Shown: positions 1 to 8,061, counted from the stretch's first letter. The stretch: DNA of 64,000 bases from Kofleriaceae bacterium (GCA_018057825.1 JAGPCY010000007.1:1-64000), one strand, 5' to 3'. Numbers and translations are program-made. The notes: generated by a model from the sequence alone, not told the origin.

Positions 1-133
1 GCGCCTTGCCGAACACCCCCGCCACGATCGCTGCGCACAGCGGGTCCGGCCGCACCCAGAACGTCCCGTGCAGGGTCCGGATCGTGACCTCGTAGACCAG
101 CTCGGGCAGATACCACCGCGGACAGTGCGACAT
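1..133 (-). CDS. REP-associated tyrosine transposase, copy 1 (N-terminal part, runs off the left edge)
   Basis: This is the first 44 codons of a Y1 (HUH) transposase gene; the rest lies outside the window. The ATG is at 133-131. The peptide begins MSHCPRWYLPELVYEVTIRT and is nearly the same as the start of the intact copy at 22874-23857. The part carrying the HUH motif and catalytic tyrosine is not visible, so the call rests on that match. The 73 bases upstream also match copy 3 upstream, so the shared unit extends beyond the gene. The neighbouring toxin-antitoxin operon is divergent. Confidence 0.8.
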   Translation of the reverse strand, partial: MSHCPRWYLPELVYEVTIRTLHGTFWVRPDPLCAAIVAGVFGKA

Positions 134-206
134 GACCGGCTCCTCGTGCGCGCCACCGCGACGCGCTTGCCCCCGCGATCGGCCCGCCGCCGCCGCGGTT
201 GCGTGC
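134..206 (-). repeat. Conserved 5' flank of the transposase unit, copy 1
   Basis: The bases just upstream of the transposase start closely match those upstream of copy 3 (23858-23928), including the shared string ATCGGCCCGCCGCCGCCGCG. The match stops after GCGTGC in both copies, at 206 and 23928. I read this as the 5' end of the mobile unit. The truncated copy 2 lacks it. Confidence 0.6.
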
Positions 207-267
207 CCCTGGTGAAGGGCACGATCGACGCGAGCGGTGGCCCACGCGGCGCCTCCGCCGCCCCCCT

Positions 268-322
268 TTGGCCATCTCAGGACCCCGCGTTATGCTAGAC
301 GTAATACACTCGTACGAACGAG
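268..322 (+). promoter_or_regulatory. Candidate promoter and operator of the AbrB-Doc operon
   Basis: A TTGGCC hexamer at 268-273 and TATGCT at 291-296 are 17 bases apart, a good sigma-70-like spacing. Just downstream is the inverted repeat CTCGT-ACGA-ACGAG (309-322), eight bases before the antitoxin ATG at 331. AbrB/MazE-family antitoxins usually bind such palindromes and repress their own operon. Seen: the hexamers and the palindrome. Inferred: their function. Confidence 0.45.
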
Positions 323-330
323 GTTGCACC

Positions 331-561
331 ATGATGGTCAAGAAGCTCTCCGCCGTTGGCAACAGCCTGGGCCTCATCATCGAGCGCCCCATCCTCGAGC
401 TGCTCGACATCACCAAGGACACCCCGCTCGAGATCAAGACCGACGGCGAGGCGCTCATCATCCGCCCGGTGAAGCAGGCGCCTCTGATGGATCGGGCGAT
501 GGCTTCCGCTGACCGGCTGATGGACGCGCACGAGGAGACGTACCGGAAGCTCGCCAAGTGA
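331..561 (+). CDS. AbrB/MazE-family antitoxin
   Basis: A 76-residue protein with the swapped-hairpin AbrB (SpoVT/MazE) DNA-binding fold in its first 50 residues: MMVKKLSAVGNSLGLIIE, then a hydrophobic helix and LEIKTDGEALIIRPV. The last 25 residues are charged and helical and would be the part that wraps the toxin. The ATG at 331 is preferred over upstream in-frame starts because it opens the domain and follows the promoter-like sequence. The stop overlaps the toxin start by four bases (GTGA), implying translational coupling. Doc toxins are classically paired with Phd, so an AbrB-type partner is a hybrid module. Confidence 0.85.
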   Translation: MMVKKLSAVGNSLGLIIERPILELLDITKDTPLEIKTDGEALIIRPVKQAPLMDRAMASADRLMDAHEETYRKLAK

Positions 562-974
562 GCGAGGAGACGGCCGAGATCGAGTTCCTCACGGTCGAGG
601 TCGTGCTCGCCCTTCACCAGCGCCAGCTCGAGCGGTTTGGCGGCGGTGCCGGCCTGCGCGACCTCGGCCTCCTGGAGTCGTCGGTCGCCCAAGCGCAGTC
701 GTCGTTCGGCGGCACGTTCGCGCACGACGGCCTGTTCGCGATGGCGGCGGCGTACCTGTTCCACATCGTCTCGAACCATCCTTTCGTCGACGGCAACAAG
801 CGCGTGGGGTTGCTCGCCGCGCAGGTCTTCCTCGATGTAAACGGTGTTTCTCTGGGGCACGCTTCGGAGGACTTCTACGCGCTGACCATGGGCGTCGCGG
901 AGGGGCGTATCGGCAAGCCCGCCGTCGCCGCCGAACTCGAGCGCATCGCGAAGGCGAAGCCAACGTCCGAGTAG
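558..974 (+). CDS. doc: Doc-type (Fic-fold) toxin
   Basis: A 138-residue Fic-fold protein of Doc size. The signature HPFVDGNKR near residue 74 matches HPFxxGNKR, giving the catalytic histidine and the anion-binding loop. Doc toxins phosphorylate EF-Tu and stop translation; canonical Fic proteins AMPylate their targets. The N-terminal FLTVEVVLALHQRQLERFGG and RDLGLLESSVAQ segments are typical of the Doc branch. The start is GTG at 558, inside the antitoxin stop. No target can be read from sequence, but family and operon position make a toxin-antitoxin pair very likely. Confidence 0.9.
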   Translation: MSEETAEIEFLTVEVVLALHQRQLERFGGGAGLRDLGLLESSVAQAQSSFGGTFAHDGLFAMAAAYLFHIVSNHPFVDGNKRVGLLAAQVFLDVNGVSLGHASEDFYALTMGVAEGRIGKPAVAAELERIAKAKPTSE

Positions 975-1126
975 CAACGTCTCCGCCGGTGATCGCGAGC
1001 GCGCGGCCAGGCCGAGCGTGGTCGACTCCGCCGGCGAATCGAATAGCCAGGCGTCGCCGGCGATGTCCCGCACGATGGTGCCGCCCGGGTCGAGACGCGC
1101 GCGCCTCGCCATCCCCGCTCCCCCGT

Positions 1127-2608
1127 CTACCAGCCCGCCATTGCCACCCACGCGCGGAACTCATGCACCGGGTCGCAGAGTTCCGCCATCCCCGACCACC
1201 CCTGCCGCCCGATCTGGATGCCGTGGATCCTCGTCCCCGTCGCCTTCACGCGCGCCACCGCCGCCCGCAGCGCCGCCGGTGCGGTCCAGTCGCCATCCGA
1301 GGCCACGACGATGTCCGCACGGCGCCAGGCCTCCTGTTCGACGCGCGCCAGCGCGCGGGTCACCGCGTCGATGTCTGTGCCGCCGCCGAACCGGAACCGC
1401 ATGAAGTCGAGCAAACGACCGAGCCCATCGCGGCTGAGGTTGACCTGGTGCTCGATCACCTGGCCTGGGCCGCTGAAGGCGTAGACGAAGCAGCGGCGCC
1501 GCTCGCTGTGGGCCACCCGCGCCAGCTCGAGCACCAGCGCCTTGGCGACGTGCTCCGGCGCGCCCTGCATCGAGCCCGAGGTGTCGATGACCGCGATGAT
1601 CGGGCCGCGCTCCGGCGGCGGCCGCGCGCGCGTCACCGTCGTCTCGATCGTCCGCTCCACGGGCACGCGCTCGACGTCGATGCCCTCGGCGCGATAGGTC
1701 AGGAGCGCGCGCTCGGCGCGGCGGGCGTGCCACAACAGACGGAGCTGCGGATGGCCCAGGAGCGCGGCCTCGGCCGGCAGCATCCGGCCGATGTCGGCGC
1801 CGCGCGTGATGCCGCGGATCTCGATAGGGACGTGGGGCGTGACGACCTCGTGCAGCTCCTCCTCGACGCGCCGCACCAGGACGGTGATCTGCTCGGCGAC
1901 CGACGGCGCGTCGTCGCTGTCGTGGAGCCGACCCAGCGCCCGGGCCACGGCGCGCAGCTCGGGCAGGCGCGCGACCAGCTCCTGCAGCCGGGCCAGCGCT
2001 TCCCACCCCAGGTGATCCAAGACCCCGGCCGACAGGTCCCAGCCGCATCCGAGCATGTCGCCGAGATCGCCGAACACGTCCGCGATCGCCGACCAAGCGC
2101 GCACCCGGTCGGCCCAGGCCGCGATGAACGACTCGTCCGGAGCGGCCGGCGCGTCGGCCAGGCCGGCCGCGAGCGAGGCCCGGGCCTTGGCTCGCTCCTC
2201 CACGGTCCACGGCGGCGGCTCCTCGTCGTCGCCGTCGGACGCGAGTCGCGCGACCTCGAGCGCCGCCAGCTCCGCGTCGATCTGCGCCTGGAGCGCGGCG
2301 TCGAGCCGTGCGAAGCCGGCCAGCAGGTCGGCGAGCAGCCGGTCGACCAGCGCGGGCTGGTTGCGCGTGAACCGGGGCAGGTCGAGCTGCGCCAGGGACG
2401 CGCGAAACGGCGCCGCGACCTCGGCCGGCGGCCACGGCGTGGTTGGCGGGAGGCCGCCGTCCAGGAGCGCGGCGCGCCACGCGACCAGCCCGGCGGCGCG
2501 GGACTCCAGCGTGGCGCCGGGGGCCGTGACCACCGCGTCCAGCAACGCCGGGGGCACGTCATCGAGGAACGCGTAGCGCTGATCGAGCGCGGTCGGTTGG
2601 AAGGTCAC
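1127..2608 (-). CDS. viaA: VWA-domain protein, ViaA-like partner of the MoxR ATPase
   Basis: A 493-residue protein, close to the size of E. coli ViaA. The N-terminal two thirds is helical. The C-terminal third is a von Willebrand factor A domain with the MIDAS motif DTSGSM near residue 340, a conserved threonine in FRFGGGTDID, and ASDGDW. The start is GTG at 2608, overlapping the ATPase stop (GTGA), so the two are co-translated. In E. coli, RavA and ViaA form a chaperone-like pair linked to respiratory complexes and the stress response; the role here is inferred from that pairing. Symbol assigned by architecture and operon. Confidence 0.75.
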   Translation of the reverse strand: MTFQPTALDQRYAFLDDVPPALLDAVVTAPGATLESRAAGLVAWRAALLDGGLPPTTPWPPAEVAAPFRASLAQLDLPRFTRNQPALVDRLLADLLAGFARLDAALQAQIDAELAALEVARLASDGDDEEPPPWTVEERAKARASLAAGLADAPAAPDESFIAAWADRVRAWSAIADVFGDLGDMLGCGWDLSAGVLDHLGWEALARLQELVARLPELRAVARALGRLHDSDDAPSVAEQITVLVRRVEEELHEVVTPHVPIEIRGITRGADIGRMLPAEAALLGHPQLRLLWHARRAERALLTYRAEGIDVERVPVERTIETTVTRARPPPERGPIIAVIDTSGSMQGAPEHVAKALVLELARVAHSERRRCFVYAFSGPGQVIEHQVNLSRDGLGRLLDFMRFRFGGGTDIDAVTRALARVEQEAWRRADIVVASDGDWTAPAALRAAVARVKATGTRIHGIQIGRQGWSGMAELCDPVHEFRAWVAMAGW

Positions 2609-4203
2609 GGCGCGGTCACGCCATCGGAGGCTGCGATCGGTGCCGCGACCGGCAGGCGGTCGTAGCCCTTGGCCACCGCGCCGATCCGGAGCAGCAGCTT
2701 CTCGGCCGTCGTGCGGGTGTCCTCGAGAGTCCGGGCCGCCGGCGCCGCGAAGTCAGGGCTCACCCACAGGTGGCCGGCGATGTCGGCTTGGAGCGCAAGG
2801 ATGTGCGCGCCGAGGTCGCGGAGGTACTGCTGGATGTCGAGCTGGACCGCGGCGATCTGGCTAAGGCAGTCATCGATGTACACGCGCTTGTGGCGGGTCG
2901 GCTCGAGGAGCGGCGCCAGCGGGCCCGCGACGGTGTGGCGGCTATTGGGGTCGGCGAGGTAGGCCTCGCGCTTGTGCCAGTGCGCGAAGTACTCCATGCT
3001 GGAACTCAGGCTGTTGAGTTCGGCGAGCGTGTACCCGCGGCCGCCGTTGGTCCGGTCGCCACCGCGGACGAACGTCGGTGGTGCGAGGTACAGCGGCTCC
3101 GTGTCGCGGACCGCCGGCACCGGGCCGTTGCCGTTAGCGGTGGTCTCGCCGGCGGCGCCGATGTACAGCTTGCGGCCCCGCTCGTCGCGGGCCTGGGTCC
3201 GGTCCTCTTGATCGTGCTGGACCTTGCTCTCCCAGGCGATGACCACCTTGGTGAGCCGCGCCGGATCGACGGCCGCGGTGGCGCCGACCCGGCTGGCGTA
3301 CCAGGCGTAGACCTTGCGCTGGTCCTCGGGCGTCGCGCCGACGCAGTACTGCAAGAGCCAGGCGTCCCAGGTCGAGACGGCGGTGCGCCCGTTCGAGCAG
3401 GCGGAGGTCTGGAGCAAGCGGACGATCTTCCGCCAGCGGCGATCCGAGACCGGCAGTCGCTCGGCGGCGGCCCAGGCGCGGAGCTCGACCAGCAGCGCGA
3501 GCACCACGGCGGGTACCTCGACGCGATCACGCGCCTCGCGGAACGCGGCCAGCTCGGCGTCGGTCACCGGGAGGTCGGGGGCCAGGCTGGGGGCGGCGTC
3601 GCCGCGCAGCCCGAGCAGCGTCGGGAAGCCGGCGGCCGAGACCGGCGCGACGTGGAGGCGGAGCAGAAACCGATCGAACAGCGCGTCGAGCTCCTCGCCC
3701 TCGGGTTGCTCGTTGCTGGCGCCGATCACCGCCACCAGCGGGACCCGCACGCGCCGCGTGCCGTTGTCGAACTCGCGCTCGTTGAGCAGCGTGAGGAGCG
3801 CGTTCAAGATGGCGCTGTTGGCCTTGAAGATCTCGTCGAGGAAGGCGATCGCCGCGGACGGCAGATAGGCCTCGGTCAGGCGCTCGTAGCGGTCTTGCTC
3901 GAGCCCCTTGATCGAGAGCGGCCCGAACAGCTCCTCGGGCACGCTGAACCGGGTCAGCAGCCGCTCAAAGTACGTGGCGTCGTGGAACGCCATCCGCAGG
4001 CGGCGCGCCAGCAGGCTCTTGGCGGTGCCCGGCGGACCGAGCAGCAGCAGGTGCTCGCCAGCCAGCGCGGCGAGCAGCGCCAGCCGCATCGCGACGTCGC
4101 GCTCGACCAGGTCGGCGAGCAGGTGGTCGCGGAGCGCGCGGAGGCGCTCGGGCGCCGGGGGGAAGACCTGAGAAGCGAGGGCGTTCGGCGCGTTGGCGGG
4201 CAT
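2605..4203 (-). CDS. ravA: MoxR-type AAA+ ATPase, RavA-like
   Basis: A 532-residue AAA+ ATPase from the ATG at 4203; an in-frame TTG at 4245 would add 14 residues. Walker A is GPPGTAKS at residues 56-63 and Walker B is FLDE at 121-124. The motif IGASNEQPEGEELDALFDRF holds sensor 1 and the arginine-finger region typical of MoxR proteins. The roughly 200-residue C-terminal extension matches the RavA layout (triple helical and LARA regions) in position, though I cannot confirm that fold. It is the first gene of a two-gene operon with the VWA partner. MoxR/VWA pairs act as ATP-driven chaperones that mature or remodel protein complexes. Confidence 0.8.
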   Translation of the reverse strand: MPANAPNALASQVFPPAPERLRALRDHLLADLVERDVAMRLALLAALAGEHLLLLGPPGTAKSLLARRLRMAFHDATYFERLLTRFSVPEELFGPLSIKGLEQDRYERLTEAYLPSAAIAFLDEIFKANSAILNALLTLLNEREFDNGTRRVRVPLVAVIGASNEQPEGEELDALFDRFLLRLHVAPVSAAGFPTLLGLRGDAAPSLAPDLPVTDAELAAFREARDRVEVPAVVLALLVELRAWAAAERLPVSDRRWRKIVRLLQTSACSNGRTAVSTWDAWLLQYCVGATPEDQRKVYAWYASRVGATAAVDPARLTKVVIAWESKVQHDQEDRTQARDERGRKLYIGAAGETTANGNGPVPAVRDTEPLYLAPPTFVRGGDRTNGGRGYTLAELNSLSSSMEYFAHWHKREAYLADPNSRHTVAGPLAPLLEPTRHKRVYIDDCLSQIAAVQLDIQQYLRDLGAHILALQADIAGHLWVSPDFAAPAARTLEDTRTTAEKLLLRIGAVAKGYDRLPVAAPIAASDGVTAP

Positions 4204-4245
4204 CGTGTGGCGAGCCAACGTGGGGTCGGCCACGGTGGTTGGCAA

Positions 4246-4565
4246 TCACCCCTGCAGGGTGGGCGGGCCATGTGGCGCGCCGCGACGTCGCCGGGTGGCG
4301 CATCGCGGCCCGAGCCGCGGGCGAGCCGCTGCCCGAAGATACCGCCGAGGATGATCGCAATGACCACGAACGCGACGATCGATCCGATCGTCACCGCCGC
4401 GCTGGGACCGCCCCCCTCGTTTCTCTTCGTCGGGATCCGGGTCCATCCGCCAGGGCGCCGCGCCCCAAGGACGGGTAGCAACCTCTCGGGAAACCCCACC
4501 ACGCGACCGGCCCGAACCCCAACCTGCTCGACGCCGAGGATCCCGCGGATCGGCGGACCGCCGGC
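4246..4565. other. Intergenic region with one REP and a possible small membrane ORF
   Basis: This 320-base stretch separates the divergent ATPase and metallopeptidase genes. On the minus strand, about 4315-4410, a frame opening with GTG reads VTIGSIVAFVVIAIILGGIF, a good membrane helix followed by arginines, but it has no clear end before the ATPase start. REP copy R1 is at 4471-4497. In-frame sequence from the REP to 4566 also reads plausibly as protein, so the downstream gene may once have begun further left. No convincing promoter was seen. Confidence 0.3.
4471..4497 (+). repeat. REP-like repeat R1
   Basis: It contains ACGGGTAGCAACCTCTCGGG and then AAACCCC. It belongs to the subgroup preceded by CCCCAAGG, shared with R3. 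The repeat has the 5' GTAG typical of REPs mobilised by RAYT transposases, and CTcTC-GGC-GAAG in the other copies can form a small bulged hairpin. It supplies an in-frame TAG at 4476 upstream of the metallopeptidase. Confidence 0.75.
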
Positions 4566-5585
4566 ATGGCGATCGACCCGACCGACCTGGCCGGCTGGAT
4601 CTCCGAGACCGAGCCCGGGTGCGTGACGGCGCGGACCACGCACCACTTCGATGACACGCGCAGCGATGCCGAGCGCAACTTCCTCCGCGACGCCGTGGTG
4701 CGGCCGTTCGCGAGGGCCAACCGCGCGCAGCTCGCCCGCTACGACCTCCACGGGTTCGCGATGTCCAACCCCGAGTCGGGGCAGATCGTCGTGCCGACCA
4801 CGCACCCGCTGGGGCTCTCTACGACGGCAACGGGCGGCGCCCCGTCGGACGCCGAGCGCGCGAGCAAGTGGGGCGCGTGGCGGATCATGGTCCACGAGTA
4901 CATCCACCAACTCGAGCACCCGGCGCTGCAGGCGTGGCCGCGCCGCAACCGCACGATCAGCGAGGGGTTCTGCGAGTACTTCACCAAGAAGGTCTTGCTG
5001 CCGCTCTTGCCGGCGGCGGCAGGCGCGGACGTCGCGCGCCGGACCCAGGTCGAGGGGGCGGACCACGGCGCGCCCAGCGCGGCGATCATCGGCGGCGCCT
5101 ACGATCCTGGCTCGTACGCGGAGTACCTGAGCCGTGCCGAGGCGATCGAGGGCCACCTCGGTGGGGCGGCGATCGGCGCACAGAACGCGATGAAGGCGAT
5201 CTTCTTCCAGGGCCACGTCGAGTACATGGGCTACACGCCAGCGGGCGGCGCGCTGACCGCGCCGGCCGGCCCGCAAGATCAGATCGACGTGCCGGCGTCG
5301 CTCACGACATTCACGGCGCTGGCCGCGGCGGTCAACGTGCCGGAGGCGACGCTGCGCAGCGCGAATCCGGGCGTCGTCGAGCCCCTCGCCGGCCGACTCC
5401 ACGCGCCGGGCTGCCGGGAGCACCGCGTGGTCTCGGCGAGCGACGGCGCGTCGTCCCGGACCGAGACGGCCGCGGTCATCGCCACCCAGAACGGGGTGAC
5501 GGTCCCCGCGCTGACCGCAGCGAATCCCGGCGTTTCGTTCGCCGCCCTGACCGCGGGCCAGGTCATCATCATCCCCCACCACTGA
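4566..5585 (+). CDS. Gluzincin-like metallopeptidase with a C-terminal LysM-like domain
   Basis: A 339-residue protein. The zinc-binding motif is HEYIH at residues 110-114, and ISEGFCEYF offers glutamate 133 as a third ligand, the gluzincin arrangement. No signal peptide is visible. The last 45 residues (IATQNGVTVPALTAANPG, then LTAGQVIIIP) look like a LysM peptidoglycan-binding repeat, and about residues 240-275 may be a second, degenerate one. The fusion suggests action on the cell wall or envelope. The ATG at 4566 is the first in frame after REP R1, but coding-like sequence continues upstream to the REP, so the true start or an older N-terminus may be lost. A lipoprotein gene begins one base inside its stop. 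It could be an exported effector or an envelope-remodelling enzyme. Confidence 0.6.
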   Translation: MAIDPTDLAGWISETEPGCVTARTTHHFDDTRSDAERNFLRDAVVRPFARANRAQLARYDLHGFAMSNPESGQIVVPTTHPLGLSTTATGGAPSDAERASKWGAWRIMVHEYIHQLEHPALQAWPRRNRTISEGFCEYFTKKVLLPLLPAAAGADVARRTQVEGADHGAPSAAIIGGAYDPGSYAEYLSRAEAIEGHLGGAAIGAQNAMKAIFFQGHVEYMGYTPAGGALTAPAGPQDQIDVPASLTTFTALAAAVNVPEATLRSANPGVVEPLAGRLHAPGCREHRVVSASDGASSRTETAAVIATQNGVTVPALTAANPGVSFAALTAGQVIIIPHH

Positions 5586-5950
5586 TGCCCCTCGCCCGCC
5601 TCCTCGTCTCGCTGTCGCTGCTCGCGCTCGCGTGTGGTCGCACCGCGGTGCCATCGGGCGAGCCGCAGAAAGCCGAAGCTATGCCTCCGTCCACGCCCAC
5701 CGATGGTCCGACGTCCGCCCCGACGCCGACCCGGCGTCCGACGCCGCAGCGACCGCGTCCGCGTCCCCCGACGTCAGCACGGCGAGCTGCGTCGGCGCCC
5801 TGCGCGCGCTGGCCGCCGGCGACTACCGCGGGTGGCGTGGGCTGCCGGCCGGCTGCACGATCGCCGACGCCGATCGAGCGCTCGGCGCCGCCGGGCCGAC
5901 GCAGACCGGCTTCCCCGGCGGAGCGCCGACGCGCTACCGCACCTACCCGC
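5585..5950 (+). pseudogene. Lipoprotein gene, frameshifted and cut by a REP
   Basis: The ATG overlaps the preceding stop by one base (TGATG). The first residues, MPLARLLVSLSLLALACG, are a clear lipoprotein signal with lipobox LALAC. After about 35 residues the convincing sequence moves to another frame, which reads TASCVGALRALAAGDYRG and ADADRALGAAGPTQTGFPG. That frame runs directly into REP R2 at 5958 and has no conserved end. I read one gene broken by a frameshift in the low-complexity linker and truncated or disrupted by the repeat. Function unknown; coupling to the metallopeptidase hints at a partner or immunity-like lipoprotein. A base-calling error in the GC-rich linker could explain the frameshift but not the abrupt end at the REP. 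Confidence 0.5.
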
Positions 5951-5957
5951 CCGAACG

Positions 5958-5987
5958 ACGGGTAGCAACCTCTCGGCGAAGCCCCTG
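5958..5987 (+). repeat. REP-like repeat R2
   Basis: A full consensus copy: ACGGGTAGCAACCTCTCGGC followed by GAAGCCCCTG. It is preceded by CCGAACG, the subgroup shared with R4 and R5. It lies where the coding signal of the lipoprotein gene ends. About 270 bases beyond it, up to 6260, show no gene I can support. Confidence 0.8.
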
Positions 5988-6260
5988 ACGTCGTCCAGGG
6001 TGTTGGTCTCGGGAGTCACGGAAGTCGTCCAGCGGCGCTCGCGCGCTCGAGCATAGCCTGAACGACGAGCAGGCCGTCGGCGAGGAAGTCGCGACGATGC
6101 CCGCGACGACCGAGCCGCCGTGACCGACCTCGCTCCGAGTTGGCCGGCTGCGCCGGCGGCCGGGCCTCCGGCGAGTCGATCGGTTGCGACGCACTCCTCC
6201 GGCCGCCGCATCCGCATCAACTGCGACGCGACCCTACCCGCGCCGCCGCGTGAGCGACAC

Positions 6261-6890
6261 CTACTCTAGGAAGTTGTTCGGGATGTCAATCGGGATGATG
6301 AGGACGGCGGCGCCCCGGCGCACCAGCTCGGCGGCGGTCCGCAGCGTGTCGGAGGCGAGCATCGACGTATCGGCCTCGTAGACGATCGACGGCCTGGGTG
6401 TCCTGGTCAGCTCGACGGCCCGCTGGAACGCGGCGTCCATCGAATCACCCACCTCGTATGCGTCGCCGCCGTAGCCGCCGTACGAGCCCCGCGGGCGCAT
6501 CGAAACCCGGCCGTGCATCGAGTAAAAAACCACCCCCCGCTCAGCGAGGAACCGCGTGATCAGGTCGCCGACTGCGGCTCCACATACCGGCGTGAGGCCG
6601 AGGTCGGCGCCTTCGATCTCGACCTCGGTCTTGTTGCGGCTCCATACGCGGATCGGAGCCCGTTCCCGCGGCACCTCGAGGAAGAAGGCACAGTCGCGGC
6701 GATATCCGCGTGGGCGGCCTTGCAACTCGATCAGCGCGTGGACCAACTCGGAGAAGGTCGCATCCACGAAGTCGTTGACCACCAGCTCAACCTCGACCTG
6801 ATCGCCAGCGGCGCGCCGTACCCGCACGCGCTTCGGTGCGCAACTCGCGGTCACGACCGCCAACGCCAGAGCGATCCAGATCCTCGTCAT
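6261..6890 (-). CDS. Lipoprotein of unknown function
   Basis: A 209-residue protein. Starting at the ATG at 6890, the first residues MTRIWIALALAVVTASC form a signal peptide ending in a lipobox cysteine, so it is likely anchored in the envelope. The mature part has predicted strands (VEVELVVNDF), a glycine/tyrosine-rich loop (GSYGGYGGDAYE) and hydrophobic C-terminal strands (AAVLIIPIDI). It resembles a small secreted regulator or sensor of TolB- or biopolymer-transport type, but I do not recognise a family. REP R3 lies about 25 bases upstream of the start, so the promoter region carries the repeat. Confidence 0.7.
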   Translation of the reverse strand: MTRIWIALALAVVTASCAPKRVRVRRAAGDQVEVELVVNDFVDATFSELVHALIELQGRPRGYRRDCAFFLEVPRERAPIRVWSRNKTEVEIEGADLGLTPVCGAAVGDLITRFLAERGVVFYSMHGRVSMRPRGSYGGYGGDAYEVGDSMDAAFQRAVELTRTPRPSIVYEADTSMLASDTLRTAAELVRRGAAVLIIPIDIPNNFLE

Positions 6891-6915
6891 GATGCTGCGT
6901 TCGTATACCCCAAGG

Positions 6916-6944
6916 ACGGGTAGCAACCTCTCGGAGAGCCCCTT
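6916..6944 (+). repeat. REP-like repeat R3
   Basis: ACGGGTAGCAACCTCTCGG followed by AGAGCCCC, preceded by CCCCAAGG as in R1. It sits between the truncated transposase copy 2 (its 3' side) and the lipoprotein start at 6890, and probably overlaps the leader of the lipoprotein mRNA. Confidence 0.75.
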
Positions 6945-6949
6945 GCGTT

Positions 6950-8061
6950 CCGAAAATGCCGCCGCCCGGCGGGTCCAGGGTGCTGAGCGGGCCGGGTGGC
7001 GTGAGCGGGGGCTGGCTGGGTTCGCGCGTCAGCGCAGGAGGACGCGGCGGGGCGCGTCAGAAGGGCGCCTCGAAAGCGTCGATGTCGTCGGTGCCGTAGA
7101 GCCAGGAGTTTGCGAGCTCGGCGGGGCCGGGCTTGTGCCAGTGGGCGCGGATCATGGCGCCCGGCGGGTAGCCAGCCATGACGACGACGGGCTTGTCGGC
7201 GGGGCGCTCGCGGACGCGACCGGCGCCGCCGCGGTAGCGATCCTGGAAGGTCCTGTAACACTTGTTGAAACGCAGGCGCACCGGGGTCGACTGGGCGTGG
7301 CAGCGCGGGGCGGGCGAGGGGACAAAGTTCTCCGGGCGGGTCTCGGGGTCCTGCTCGATCAGGTGCTGGGCGCCCAGCACCTGGTCGCCGGCGTGGGCGG
7401 CCTCGATCGTGGCGACCAGGCCCTCGTGCACGGCGCGCAGCTCGGTCGGCGGCAGGTGCCCCAGGGCGGGCAGGGGCGTCAACGTGATCGAGACGTCCTC
7501 CTCGAGCTCGACCTCGGGGCGCGGCTGGCGGCGCAGCCGGTTGCGCCGGCAGGCGTCGAGGCCCTTGTAGCGAGCGGGCAGGGTCATGTCGCCGAGCAGC
7601 CCCGGGGTCGAACAGGCGCCGGGCCAGTCCTTGGGCGAGGCGACGAGCTTGCTCTTGGGCCCCTGGCTCAAGAGGTACGTCAGGCGGTCGAGCTGGGCGT
7701 CGGGGTCGAGGACCGGGATGACCTTGGCACGCCGGCTCCAGAACACCCCCGTGCGCCGCCGCAGGTCGTTGAGCTGCCGCGCGATATTGCTGTGGACGAA
7801 GCCGAAGAACAGCGGGAGCTGCGCGGGCTCGGTCGCCGAGACCAGGTAGTGCAGGTGGTTGGACTGCGCGTCGAACCCGTGCAGCCGCACCCCGGGGTAG
7901 CGCTGCAGCGCCTTGCCGAACACCCCTGCTACGATCGCCGCGCACAGCGGGTCATCACCACCCCGATCGACTACGCCACCGCGTACTGATCGCTCGCCTC
8001 CAGCCCTCCCGCAGGATCCACCGCGCCCCGGGCCACCCACCCGGGGCGCCGGCATTTTCGG
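6950..8061. repeat. 12-base inverted repeat bracketing transposase copy 2
   Basis: CCGAAAATGCCG at 6950-6961 and its exact complement CGGCATTTTCGG at 8050-8061 bracket the truncated transposase. Weaker similarity extends inward (GCCCGG-like). The left arm lies directly after REP R3. This could be a terminal inverted repeat of the unit, or the footprint of two inverted fragments. Classical HUH elements do not need terminal inverted repeats, so the role is unclear. The 200 bases 7954-8155 upstream of the broken transposase otherwise hold nothing recognisable. Confidence 0.45.
7057..7953 (-). pseudogene. REP-associated tyrosine transposase, copy 2 (5' truncated)
   Basis: This copy matches the intact gene at 22874-23857 from residue 31 (PLCAAIVAGVFGKAL) to the stop at 7057, but the first 30 codons are replaced. 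Similarity breaks at 7953, after the bases for CGCACAGCGGGTC. It keeps the HUH motif HLHYL and the YLLSQGPKS tyrosine helix. The open frame runs on upstream for more than 100 codons of unrelated, GC-driven sequence, so a chimeric protein could be made, but the first strand of the Y1 fold is gone. I treat it as a decayed copy. Its many differences from copy 3 suggest an old insertion. Confidence 0.75.

Noticed and set aside
989-4626. Long plus-strand frames opposite the RavA/ViaA-like genes
   Set aside because: They have no family resemblance or ribosome sites and are the complement of motif-bearing genes.
3954-5654. A 566-codon minus-strand frame spanning the ATPase start and the metallopeptidase
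   Set aside because: It runs antisense through a HEYIH-bearing gene. Only a short membrane-helix stretch at about 4315-4410 looked protein-like, too weak to call a gene.
6947-7056. Rho-independent terminator after transposase copy 2
   Set aside because: No stable hairpin followed by a T-run on the minus strand. The GC hairpin seen beyond copy 3 is not conserved here.
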